Assembly (NCBI GenBank): GCA_002495535.1
Contig: DAFX01000040.1
Span: forward strand, 23,598 to 52,138
Reading direction: 5' to 3'
DNA from: Euryarchaeota archaeon UBA433
GTDB lineage: Archaea; Thermoplasmatota; Poseidoniia; Poseidoniales; Poseidoniaceae
Length of the DNA: 28,541 bases
Below the pieces are notes generated by a model. That model was not told the DNA's origin. It searched no databases and was given only the letters and a program-made list of their open reading frames with translations. Positions 1 to 7,135 of the stretch are shown one piece after another. The position numbers were made by a program, and so were the translations under genes. Numbering within the stretch: position 1 is the first letter of the stretch; each line of letters opens with the position of its first letter.

Positions 1-330
1 GTCCATCATTGTTGGATCAAGCATAAACGGGCCATTAAACACGCCACCTAGCCAATACGGTAGCGCCCCAATGAAAACGGCAATGGGCCACACAAGTGCA
101 ACCCCTGCGAAGGCTTCGCGGTCCCGCAACCTTTCGCTTGTGTTTGTCCTGGTCCCAAAACTGAGCATGATCATGCCTGTGAAGAACGAGATCAAACTTG
201 GGATAGCAAAAGCACGAACCGCCAATTCCCATGAATCTAGGAGTCCGGTAATGATTCCACAGAGGACCAATGGTATTGCCAGGGCAATAAGGGTCCACCC
301 CAAAATCAAGTACAAAACGTCTGAGCGCAT
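1..330 (-). CDS. trkH: TrkH-family potassium uptake channel subunit, N-terminal part (cut by window edge)
   Basis: The first 110 residues of a membrane protein read off the left edge of the window with no stop codon. Two hydrophobic helices are visible (about residues 5-27 and 36-56), then a basic stretch with LRDREAFAGVALVWP followed by a third helix and LPYWLGG. This pattern of an R-x-R-E-A/G-F segment before a helix ending in LPY is characteristic of TrkH/KtrB-type K+ translocating subunits. The gene starts 5 bases after the trkA stop on the same strand, and the AAGGTG just upstream is a plausible ribosome binding site. TrkH forms the membrane pore and TrkA is its cytoplasmic regulator, so the pair supports the call. 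The selectivity-filter glycines lie beyond the window and could not be checked. Confidence 0.85.
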   Translation of the reverse strand, partial: MRSDVLYLILGWTLIALAIPLVLCGIITGLLDSWELAVRAFAIPSLISFFTGMIMLSFGTRTNTSERLRDREAFAGVALVWPIAVFIGALPYWLGGVFNGPFMLDPTMMD

Positions 331-335
331 TCCAT

Positions 336-1754
336 TCACACCTTGAATCGTCGTTCGACATCTGAAATCCGATCTGGAGTGCAGAAGATGATCAAACGAT
401 CACCATTCAACAGTGTTTTGTCTGGACTTGGCCGCAATGATTCCCACAAACCGCTGGTGTTTTTACGTTGAATGAAGGCGATGCGAAGCCATTCGGGGAG
501 ATTGGCTTCGACAATTCTCTTTCCTGAGAATTTTGCTTTTTCATTGACCTCCATACTGACACCGATAATGTTTGGGATGTTGGTGAGCAGCGCATATGCT
601 CCTGCCGTTTTCGTGTGGATTTGCGCCAGCATATTATCGACCGCGACCCGTTTACGGTCCACTGCAAAGGTGATTCCCATTCGCTGGGTGACTTTTACCA
701 AATCAGCATCATACAGCAACAAACCGGTTCGTGTAACGCCCATATCACTGGCCAACAAGGCGGCGGCAATACTTGCGAGATCATCAGGGAGGGCTGCGAT
801 GGCGATATGATGGTCAGGGATTCCAATTTCTGTCAAAATGTCTCGGTCAAGATGATCTCCATGAATGACTTCGAGGTTTGCATCGGCACCAATTTTAGAT
901 CCTGAAAGGTCATTCGCTAGTTGGAGGTCCCGTTCAATCACCGTGACCTTCGCTCCTGACTCCAACCAATCAGCTGCAATGCGTTGACCAATTTTGTTGG
1001 CTCCGATCACTGCCACTTTCGGATTGACTGGGAAATCTGTTGCTTCATGGCCGAAGATATTGAGGATCCTGTTGAAACTAGCAAGTCCAGTGGTTGCGAC
1101 CGCAATTCTGTCGTTTGGAACCAACATAAAATCCCCGTCAGGAACGATGCTCTTCTCACCATCTCGCTTCAATCCTACGATTAAAGGCATGCCACCTTCG
1201 ATTTGTAGGGAGGCATCCCTAAGGGTTTGGAACACCACTTTCTTGGCTTGGTTTGTCACGTCGAGTTCGATGATGAACGCATCATGACCAAAGGGGATCA
1301 CCTCTTCAATTGATGACGAACGCAATCCAGAATGGAGTCTTTGAATGGCTCCATCAAGAGGGTTGATGACGTGGTTCACCTTTGCCCACTGGCTGAGGTA
1401 ACCATTGTTTTGTTCCTCCAAAAAATTGTTTCCACGTACTCGACAAATGGAAAGAAGTGGCTCTGCGTTGGCTGGGGACAATTCATCATGGGCGTGATTT
1501 GCTAGAGCACACGCTAGTAAGTTGCGTTCGTCTGAATTCGTAGCGGCAACGAACACCGTGGAAATCCCAATACCGGCCTCGTGAAGTTTTTCGCGAGTCG
1601 TAAGATCACCGTGAATCACCAACACGTCGAGGTTTTGTGCGTTTTTTACCGCTCTTGAATCTGAGTCGACGAGGACAACATCGATGTCTTCAGCTCGCAA
1701 TGCCTTTGCAAGGTCGGTCCCAACTCGACCAGCGCCACCAATTATAATTCTCAT
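336..1754 (-). CDS. trkA: TrkA, NAD-binding regulatory subunit of the Trk potassium uptake system
   Basis: This 472-residue protein has the duplicated RCK architecture of full-length TrkA. The first Rossmann domain opens with GGAGRVG (residues 6-12) and has an acidic residue at the end of strand 2 (VLVDSD, D30), as in NAD-binding RCK domains. A first RCK_C domain lies at about 150-232. A second Rossmann domain opens with GANKIGQRIA (251-260), and a second RCK_C domain runs at about 395-470. The protein binds the cytoplasmic face of TrkH and gates K+ uptake in response to nucleotides. The start is fixed by GGTGA five bases before the ATG; this site contains the stop codon of the upstream transglutaminase gene, so the two are probably translationally coupled. 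Length is normal for the family. Confidence 0.93.
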   Translation of the reverse strand: MRIIIGGAGRVGTDLAKALRAEDIDVVLVDSDSRAVKNAQNLDVLVIHGDLTTREKLHEAGIGISTVFVAATNSDERNLLACALANHAHDELSPANAEPLLSICRVRGNNFLEEQNNGYLSQWAKVNHVINPLDGAIQRLHSGLRSSSIEEVIPFGHDAFIIELDVTNQAKKVVFQTLRDASLQIEGGMPLIVGLKRDGEKSIVPDGDFMLVPNDRIAVATTGLASFNRILNIFGHEATDFPVNPKVAVIGANKIGQRIAADWLESGAKVTVIERDLQLANDLSGSKIGADANLEVIHGDHLDRDILTEIGIPDHHIAIAALPDDLASIAAALLASDMGVTRTGLLLYDADLVKVTQRMGITFAVDRKRVAVDNMLAQIHTKTAGAYALLTNIPNIIGVSMEVNEKAKFSGKRIVEANLPEWLRIAFIQRKNTSGLWESLRPSPDKTLLNGDRLIIFCTPDRISDVERRFKV

Positions 1755-1759
1755 TCAAT

Positions 1760-1764
1760 TCACC
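1760..1764 (-). promoter_or_regulatory. Shine-Dalgarno site of trkA overlapping the upstream stop codon
   Basis: On the minus strand GGTGA lies five bases before the trkA ATG, and its last three bases are the TGA stop of the transglutaminase gene. GGTGA is complementary to the conserved TCACC near the 3' end of archaeal 16S rRNA. The arrangement implies termination-reinitiation coupling. Confidence 0.7.
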
Positions 1765-3412
1765 CCAATATTTCCGCCAAAACAGGCACACGGTATCGAC
1801 CACCGTTTTCTTCCAACACCTCGCTCGTGTACACGGGCGGGCTACGATCTACGCCCTGGGTCATCCATCCAGGGCTGTAATATGAATTGAGTAAATCACC
1901 ATTGGTATCTGGCTCTTCAATCCAAGCAATGTACGCAGTTGGTGTATGGAGGAGCCATTTGTTGTTGACAACGTCAACTTGAGCCTGGACATAACACTCA
2001 TTCAAGACGATGTTATGGTCTATGCAATATGACTCGCTGAATGGCAACTGTATGTAGCCCCATGCGTGAGCCTCCCATTCATTGTAATCGGCATCAGCGA
2101 GTGCCCCGAATGCATACCATCCCGGCATGTTTTTCACACGCAGCAACGACAAGAATGCGTTGGTTTGCTCATCACAATCGCCGGTACCTGCAGCGAGGCA
2201 CTCCGGTCCACTGCGGGCGATGATTGGTGCTTGCTTGTCATATTCTGTATGTTGATGAAGGTAATCGAACGCAGCTCGTGCGTACCCGTAGGCATTTTCG
2301 CTCTCGCCTTCAGGGAGACTTTGGATGATTTGTTCTGAAATTGCAATGACTTCATCATGCTGAGCGTTAATGGCCCAGCCACCTAAAGAGCGAGAATCCA
2401 ATATTGGGCTTACACCACGATCGTACCATTTTGGGCTGCGATATTGTTGTGAATCTCCAAATGAATCCCGCACATCATCGAATGTTCCGCTTGTTTCCAT
2501 GCTGATTCCTTCTTGGATGCCATCAATTCTTGAATCAACCCGTCCTGAATCCCACCAGGAATAGGAGGTGCTCTGCAAGGTCACGGCCAAGGAGATGCTT
2601 GCAATTTGCGCTGGTGCGAGGTTCAATTTGACCTTCACACAGGAACTCACTCCACAGTAATCAGCGCCTTCACCATAGCCGGGCCACCACACTTCATGGC
2701 CGCTCGTGGTGATGATCTTTTCATCTACTGATTTAGTGGGAAGGCTGTTGAGTGGTACATTAATCGCTGCTTCATTGTTGATGATGACCTCTATTTTCTT
2801 GATTTCCTGAAGACTCACGGAATCTAAAGGTGCCGAATCATCGGTGTAAGTGAAGTGATGTTCAGACCCGTTTAATGAATGAATATCTGTAGGTATGATC
2901 AAATTCTCAAACAAGTACCCTTCATTACCATTGTTTTCTGCAACAATCGTTTTCTCAACAACATACTCGACCTCCATTGGGTAAATTCGAGCGGGTGCTG
3001 CTTTGAGGTAAATCGTCTCCTTGATGTTGGCAATCTGACCTATTGTTGCTTCTTGTATGACTGGTGAAGTAAACACGAACGCCAGAAGGATCACAACAAT
3101 CACCATCCTTGATTTGTTTCTCGTTCGCTTCATGATATTCTTTGAACGCCCAGTGTGCGTTTCAATTACACCCCTTGCCGTGGGTTTTTTGGTCATTTTG
3201 TAGGTTGTGTCTTTTGAGCCATGATTGAATTGTTGCTCTAAGGCGAACCTTTTGGAATGAAGGTTTGCCAACACCCGGCCACATGAATAGCAAATAGTGT
3301 CACCTGGATAAGTGACACTTCGGCAATAAGGGCAGGAACCCATACCTGTTTGGCTGGGCGGGCGTTGTATAACCGTTGTGTGCGGAACGCCCCATAAACG
3401 CTTATTTGTCAC
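1760..3412 (-). CDS. Membrane-anchored transglutaminase-like protein with N-terminal zinc ribbon
   Basis: Three parts are visible in 550 residues. A zinc ribbon CPYC...CYSCG (C27, C30, C41, C44) is followed by a basic linker, one transmembrane helix at about 103-118, and a long, probably extracytoplasmic region. That region ends in a transglutaminase-like cysteine-protease core: C413 in GTGDCDEQ, H449 in EAHAWGYI and D480 in VDVVNNKW form the expected Cys-His-Asp triad, in order and at normal spacing. Several extra cysteines (253, 258, 405, 463, 473) could form disulfides outside the cell. Such domains act as proteases, peptide-crosslinking enzymes or amidases; the substrate cannot be read from sequence. 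The start is uncertain: GTG at 3412 gives the full reading frame, while ATG at 3343 (MGSCPYC) would keep the zinc ribbon. It sits directly upstream of trkA. Confidence 0.8.
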   Translation of the reverse strand: MTNKRLWGVPHTTVIQRPPSQTGMGSCPYCRSVTYPGDTICYSCGRVLANLHSKRFALEQQFNHGSKDTTYKMTKKPTARGVIETHTGRSKNIMKRTRNKSRMVIVVILLAFVFTSPVIQEATIGQIANIKETIYLKAAPARIYPMEVEYVVEKTIVAENNGNEGYLFENLIIPTDIHSLNGSEHHFTYTDDSAPLDSVSLQEIKKIEVIINNEAAINVPLNSLPTKSVDEKIITTSGHEVWWPGYGEGADYCGVSSCVKVKLNLAPAQIASISLAVTLQSTSYSWWDSGRVDSRIDGIQEGISMETSGTFDDVRDSFGDSQQYRSPKWYDRGVSPILDSRSLGGWAINAQHDEVIAISEQIIQSLPEGESENAYGYARAAFDYLHQHTEYDKQAPIIARSGPECLAAGTGDCDEQTNAFLSLLRVKNMPGWYAFGALADADYNEWEAHAWGYIQLPFSESYCIDHNIVLNECYVQAQVDVVNNKWLLHTPTAYIAWIEEPDTNGDLLNSYYSPGWMTQGVDRSPPVYTSEVLEENGGRYRVPVLAEILG

Positions 3413-3473
3413 AAGGTTAGAATAACATCTAGAATAGTATCCAATGTTGTTTGTAAGTATTTACTTGCCGAAG

Positions 3474-4238
3474 TCATGCCTGAGCACTGGTCTGTTCTTC
3501 AGCCTCTCGCTTCTCTCGAATCTGTCTGGCCCACATTTTTCTCAATCGTTTTTTGCCCTCACTTGGAATCGAATCCCAGATCCATTCGCTGGCTCGTTTG
3601 TCGATCAAAAGGGCGAACGGCACGATGAACACCCATGCAAGTATATCGACGGTTGCAAATGAAAACATCACCACATATGAGCATCGCCAGAATGTGGAAC
3701 GGAGCACAGCCCCCCACCTTCGCCCTTGGAGCATGAGATGGCCGTGGAAACTACAAATGAGAGCTTCAGTTCGCGGAGCAAAGACACCAAAACCAATGAC
3801 GGTCACCCACAGTTTCAAACTTAGCAACGTATCGTAACCATCGAAAACTCGGTACAAGTGAACCATGCCCATCATTGCCCCTATAGCGAGACCCAAAGCC
3901 CACCCGCTCGTCGGTTGAGACGAACCACTGCGCACGCGTTCCCTGCGTAGAAGCATGTGCGCTGCAATCGATGCGACGAGGCAGATGAAAAGGAGGTCCA
4001 AGGCATTGACCTCAAGTGCAGTTTCGTTTTGAACCATCACTAGGTATGGATTGAGGATGTAATTATGGGTGAGTGAGGCGTAAATTCCTCCTAACAATAG
4101 GCCCCAGAACACATTGCTCCAAGCCGTAGGTAGATCGTAAAAACCAGAGTACTTGGTCATCACACCTCTCCATCCGAGGGTCATCCCAATCAGGGATGTG
4201 ATTGAAGCAGCCTGGAACAGTAGGAATGCCGAGGCCAT
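3474..4238 (-). CDS. Six-helix membrane protein of unknown function
   Basis: The 254-residue product has about six hydrophobic segments: residues 2-22, 38-55, 79-97, 111-128, 138-158 and 185-210. It ends in a highly charged, basic tail (KKRLRKMWARQIREKREAEEQ) that should lie in the cytoplasm. I recognise no family motif or catalytic residue. The reading frame is open further upstream to a TTG at 4280, but ATG at 4238 (MASAFLLFQ) is preferred because it begins just before the first helix and leaves room for a promoter between this gene and the divergent ArsA-type gene. It ends 61 bases before the GTG start of the transglutaminase gene and may be co-transcribed with it and with trkAH. Confidence 0.6.
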   Translation of the reverse strand: MASAFLLFQAASITSLIGMTLGWRGVMTKYSGFYDLPTAWSNVFWGLLLGGIYASLTHNYILNPYLVMVQNETALEVNALDLLFICLVASIAAHMLLRRERVRSGSSQPTSGWALGLAIGAMMGMVHLYRVFDGYDTLLSLKLWVTVIGFGVFAPRTEALICSFHGHLMLQGRRWGAVLRSTFWRCSYVVMFSFATVDILAWVFIVPFALLIDKRASEWIWDSIPSEGKKRLRKMWARQIREKREAEEQTSAQA

Positions 4239-4277
4239 GTGCGTGGGTTGACGGTATCCTTCATCAAGGCGTTGCCA

Positions 4278-4290
4278 CAATTAAATCCAG
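4278..4290. promoter_or_regulatory. Possible bidirectional TATA-like element between divergent genes
   Basis: The short AT-rich and nearly palindromic sequence CAATTAAAT lies midway between the ATG codons at 4238 (minus) and 4328 (plus). With the usual archaeal TATA-to-start distance of about 25 bases, leaders of about 20 bases would result on both sides. This is position-based inference only; no BRE could be recognised with certainty. Confidence 0.3.
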
Positions 4291-4327
4291 TCGTTGGATT
4301 CAAAGACCTCGTAGCCCAGCGTCGAAT

Positions 4328-5587
4328 ATGGCACGCTTGTTACTCTTTGGCGGGAAAGGCGGAGTTGGAAAAACCACGACTTCCGCTGCGACAGCCGTTT
4401 GGTTGGCCGATTCAGGTCTCCGAGTCCTGCTTGTTTCCAGCGACCCAGCCCATTCCACATCAGACTCGTTGAGTGTTGAACTTGGTTCAAGTCCGACCCC
4501 TGTTGATGGCGTACCGGGTCTCTTCGGTTTGGAGATGGATCCTGAATCTAAAATTTCGTCAGTCTTGCCCAAAATGGGTGAAATGATGAATGGTATGAAC
4601 GGCCCTGGAGGTCTTGGTGGCTTGGGTGGGTTGAGTATGATGCTCGATCCAAACGCCAAGGAAGAAATGGAATCGGTTCGCGACGAAGTGAAGACTTCTG
4701 ACATGGTGATACCCGGCCTTGATGAGGCCCTCGCATTTGACGAACTCTTGCGCCATGTTGAAGATCCAACTTGGGATGTGATTGTCTTCGACACAGCGCC
4801 AACAGGCCACACCCTACGCTTTTTGTCATTGCCAGAACTCATTGAGGCTTGGTCAGATCGCCTCATACGCATGATGAGGGTCTCGGGTGGCTTACGGTCG
4901 ATGCTGTTTGGACGTAAGGAAAGCGATTCAATGAAAGAAGAACTGGAACGGTTTAGGAGAAGAGTTTTGCACGTACGCAGGGTTCTGTCGAATGAAGAAA
5001 TCACTTCGTTCACACTTGTTACAATCCCAGAGCGCATGGGGATCAATGAGACCCTTCGGGCACACGAGTCCTTGCAAGAGTACAAGTTGCCGGTTCCAAA
5101 TTGCCTCGTCAATCGTGTGACACCAGAATTTGAACATCCATTCCTAGCCAAGAGGAGAATGGCAGAACTCGCACGGGTTGAGGAACTTACTTCCGAAATG
5201 CCAGATGTGAATATTGCGATCATGGAATTGCTTGACGATGAGGTTGTCGGTATTGCTGCACTCAGAAAGGTTGGTGCTCAATTGTACGGGGATGTCAAAG
5301 CCCATCCAAGCGATCTTGGCCCCCACAAGGTCGGAAAGGCGATTCAACATTCTATACACCGTGGTATGACAAGAGAAGTCATGGGTGAAATCGAACGAAT
5401 TTCACTCCACTATCCGGGCATCGATCGGGATGATTTGTCCTTGCGTAGTGAAGACGGAGTTTTGTTCGTCGGCCTCAACGGTCGAGAGCGAGAAGTGGAA
5501 ACCTCTGTCCCCACCAAGGCAAGCCGGGTCAAAGCAAAATTGGAGGGTGATGTCCTTCACCTCGATGTCCCTTTAGAGTCTGAATGA
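4328..5587 (+). CDS. ArsA/Get3-family ATPase with C-terminal HSP20-like domain
   Basis: This is a 419-residue SIMIBI-class ATPase. It has the deviant P-loop GGKGGVGKTT (8-17), the switch I motif DPAHS (39-43), switch II DTAPTGHTLRF (155-165) and the base-binding NRV near 262. A methionine/glycine-rich stretch at 83-105 lies where Get3 has its client-binding helices. Residues from about 356 to 416 (YPGIDRDDL... to LHLDVPLE) resemble the HSP20/alpha-crystallin-like domain found at the end of some ArsA-type proteins (Get3d-like). The only cysteine is C259, so the CxxC zinc clasp of canonical Get3 dimers and the arsenite-binding cysteines of ArsA are absent. A chaperone or tail-anchored-protein role is therefore more likely than arsenite efflux. 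The reading frame extends upstream to 4202, but the P-loop normally lies at the extreme N-terminus, which fixes ATG 4328. SRP54 follows 51 bases later. Confidence 0.88.
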   Translation: MARLLLFGGKGGVGKTTTSAATAVWLADSGLRVLLVSSDPAHSTSDSLSVELGSSPTPVDGVPGLFGLEMDPESKISSVLPKMGEMMNGMNGPGGLGGLGGLSMMLDPNAKEEMESVRDEVKTSDMVIPGLDEALAFDELLRHVEDPTWDVIVFDTAPTGHTLRFLSLPELIEAWSDRLIRMMRVSGGLRSMLFGRKESDSMKEELERFRRRVLHVRRVLSNEEITSFTLVTIPERMGINETLRAHESLQEYKLPVPNCLVNRVTPEFEHPFLAKRRMAELARVEELTSEMPDVNIAIMELLDDEVVGIAALRKVGAQLYGDVKAHPSDLGPHKVGKAIQHSIHRGMTREVMGEIERISLHYPGIDRDDLSLRSEDGVLFVGLNGREREVETSVPTKASRVKAKLEGDVLHLDVPLESE

Positions 5588-5638
5588 AGCACATCCAATG
5601 ATGGGTGCATTGAAATGGGGAAGCCGTTAGGATGAGTC

Positions 5639-7009
5639 ATGGCACTCGAAGGCCTTTCTAGGGGTATTTTCCGCTCCATCGGGTTGCTCAAGAATAAACG
5701 CAAGTTGGACGATGAAGAATTGCGTGAAATGACGCGCAGTCTCAGACGGGCGCTTCAAGAGGCTGATTTCAACGTACGTCAGACAAAAGAAATTGTTGAG
5801 CGTATGGAATCAAGATTGCGAGAAGAAGATCCTCGTCCCGGAATAACTCTTCAAACTCACGCAATGAACATTCTCTACACCGAACTTGTGAGGCTTCTTG
5901 GGCCTGCTCATGATTTTCAGCCTCACGGCGCAACCCTCTTGCTTGTGGGGTTGTACGGTCAGGGTAAGACCACAACCACCGCCAAACTTGCCGAGTGGTA
6001 CCGCCGAAAGCACGGTCTTCGAGTCGCGGTGATCGAAGCCGACGTTCATCGTCCTGGCGCTTATGAACAACTGTCCCAACTGCTTGAGGACTCTTCGGTT
6101 CAAGTGTATGGGGAGCCTGAAACAAAAGACGCACCAACCATTGTTCGAAACGGCCTCAAGGCCTGTGCCGCAGCCGATTTGGTTATTGTTGACACAGCCG
6201 GACGTCACCAATTAGATCAGGATTTGGTGGATGAACTGGAACAAATTTCCGGGTTAACTCGTGCAAATGAACGCTGGCTTGTCATCGATGCCCAAGTGGG
6301 TCAGGCTGCTGGCCCTGTAGCGGCTTCATTCCACACCCTTGCCGGCGTGACAGGGATCGTCATCACAAAACTCGATGGTACAGCCCGAGGCGGTGGTGCA
6401 CTGTCCGCTGTCGCCGCAACTGGTGCTCCAATTGTCCATATTGGTGTGGGAGAAAACATTGGAGATTTGGAAAAATTCGAATCCGACCGTTTCATTTCCC
6501 GTCTTCTAGGCATGGGTGATATTCAGGGCCTGATTGATTTGGCGCCTGAAGACATGGATGAAGAGGAAGCCATGCGACTCACTCAACGTTTGATGAGTGG
6601 CCGGTTTACGCTCAACGACATGTACAAACAAATGGAAATGATGTCAAAGGTCGGTACGATTGACAAACTCATGTCGTTCCTTCCTGGAAACATGCTTGGT
6701 GGTATGGGCGCTATGTCGAAGGGGCAAAAGGCAGCTATGCAAGGCAATCTTGATCGTTATCGAACCATCATGGACAGCATGACTGCTTGGGAGAAGAATG
6801 AACCTGCTAAGATCAAGGCTGACCGCATCCGCCGAGTGGCTCGAGGTGCGGGTGTCCGTGAGAAAGATGTTCGAGAACTCATCGCACAATGGAACCGATC
6901 CAGAAAAATGATGAAAGGTATGGGTGGGAATCGTAAACTCAACAAACAAATGCGGAAGATGATGAAGGATGGCGAAATGGACCTCGATCCCTCATCATTC
7001 GGAATGTGA
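5639..7009 (+). CDS. srp54: SRP54 (Ffh), signal recognition particle GTPase
   Basis: The 456-residue protein has the N, G and M domains of SRP54. The N domain four-helix bundle covers about 1-90. The G domain carries the P-loop GLYGQGKTTTT (104-114; the usual form is GLQGSGKTT), DVHRPGA (135-141), DTAGRH (185-190) and TKLDGTARGGG (243-253). The M domain is methionine-rich (about 305-456) and ends in a basic Met/Lys segment with GNRKLNKQMRKMMK. Its RNA-binding region includes RIRRVARGAGV near 396-406, corresponding to the conserved 7S RNA-binding helix-turn-helix. It binds signal sequences on the ribosome and brings them to FtsY at the membrane. Length is typical. The gene follows the ArsA/Get3-type gene on the same strand and may share its transcript. 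Confidence 0.95.
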   Translation: MALEGLSRGIFRSIGLLKNKRKLDDEELREMTRSLRRALQEADFNVRQTKEIVERMESRLREEDPRPGITLQTHAMNILYTELVRLLGPAHDFQPHGATLLLVGLYGQGKTTTTAKLAEWYRRKHGLRVAVIEADVHRPGAYEQLSQLLEDSSVQVYGEPETKDAPTIVRNGLKACAAADLVIVDTAGRHQLDQDLVDELEQISGLTRANERWLVIDAQVGQAAGPVAASFHTLAGVTGIVITKLDGTARGGGALSAVAATGAPIVHIGVGENIGDLEKFESDRFISRLLGMGDIQGLIDLAPEDMDEEEAMRLTQRLMSGRFTLNDMYKQMEMMSKVGTIDKLMSFLPGNMLGGMGAMSKGQKAAMQGNLDRYRTIMDSMTAWEKNEPAKIKADRIRRVARGAGVREKDVRELIAQWNRSRKMMKGMGGNRKLNKQMRKMMKDGEMDLDPSSFGM

Positions 7010-7135
7010 TCCACTCACCCGTGAATCACACCCCGATCCACTCGCTCGTCAATGGAATTTGGAGCAGCACTGATTTAATTTCAATACAGATTCTTCTTCG
7101 ACACCTTTGAATGGTTCTGAGCGCTGGTTGTACGC
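7010..7135 (+). other. Intergenic region between srp54 and the MFS fusion gene
   Basis: This 126-base stretch holds no recognisable gene. The nine-base sequence GATCCACTC occurs at 7008-7016 and again at 7035-7043. The AT-rich TGATTTAATTTCAATA at about 7071-7086 lies 50-65 bases before the next ATG and is a weak TATA candidate. There is no GGTGA-type ribosome binding site before the ATG at 7136. Confidence 0.4.

Noticed and set aside
3452..3463. Small palindrome AAGTATTTACTT downstream of the six-helix membrane protein gene
   Set aside because: The five-base arms with a two-base centre in AT-rich sequence are likely chance; no T-run supports a terminator.
4202..4327. N-terminal extension of the ArsA-type protein
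   Set aside because: It would overlap the divergent gene, and the family P-loop normally lies within the first ten or so residues, so ATG 4328 is preferred.
4300..5223. 307-codon open frame on the minus strand opposite the ArsA-type gene
   Set aside because: The product is Ser/Arg/Pro-rich with no domain, and the opposite strand encodes a clearly conserved ATPase, so this is a frame shadow.
7008..7043. Repeated GATCCACTC, considered as a possible regulatory direct repeat
   Set aside because: Only two nine-base copies right after the srp54 stop; too little to distinguish from chance.
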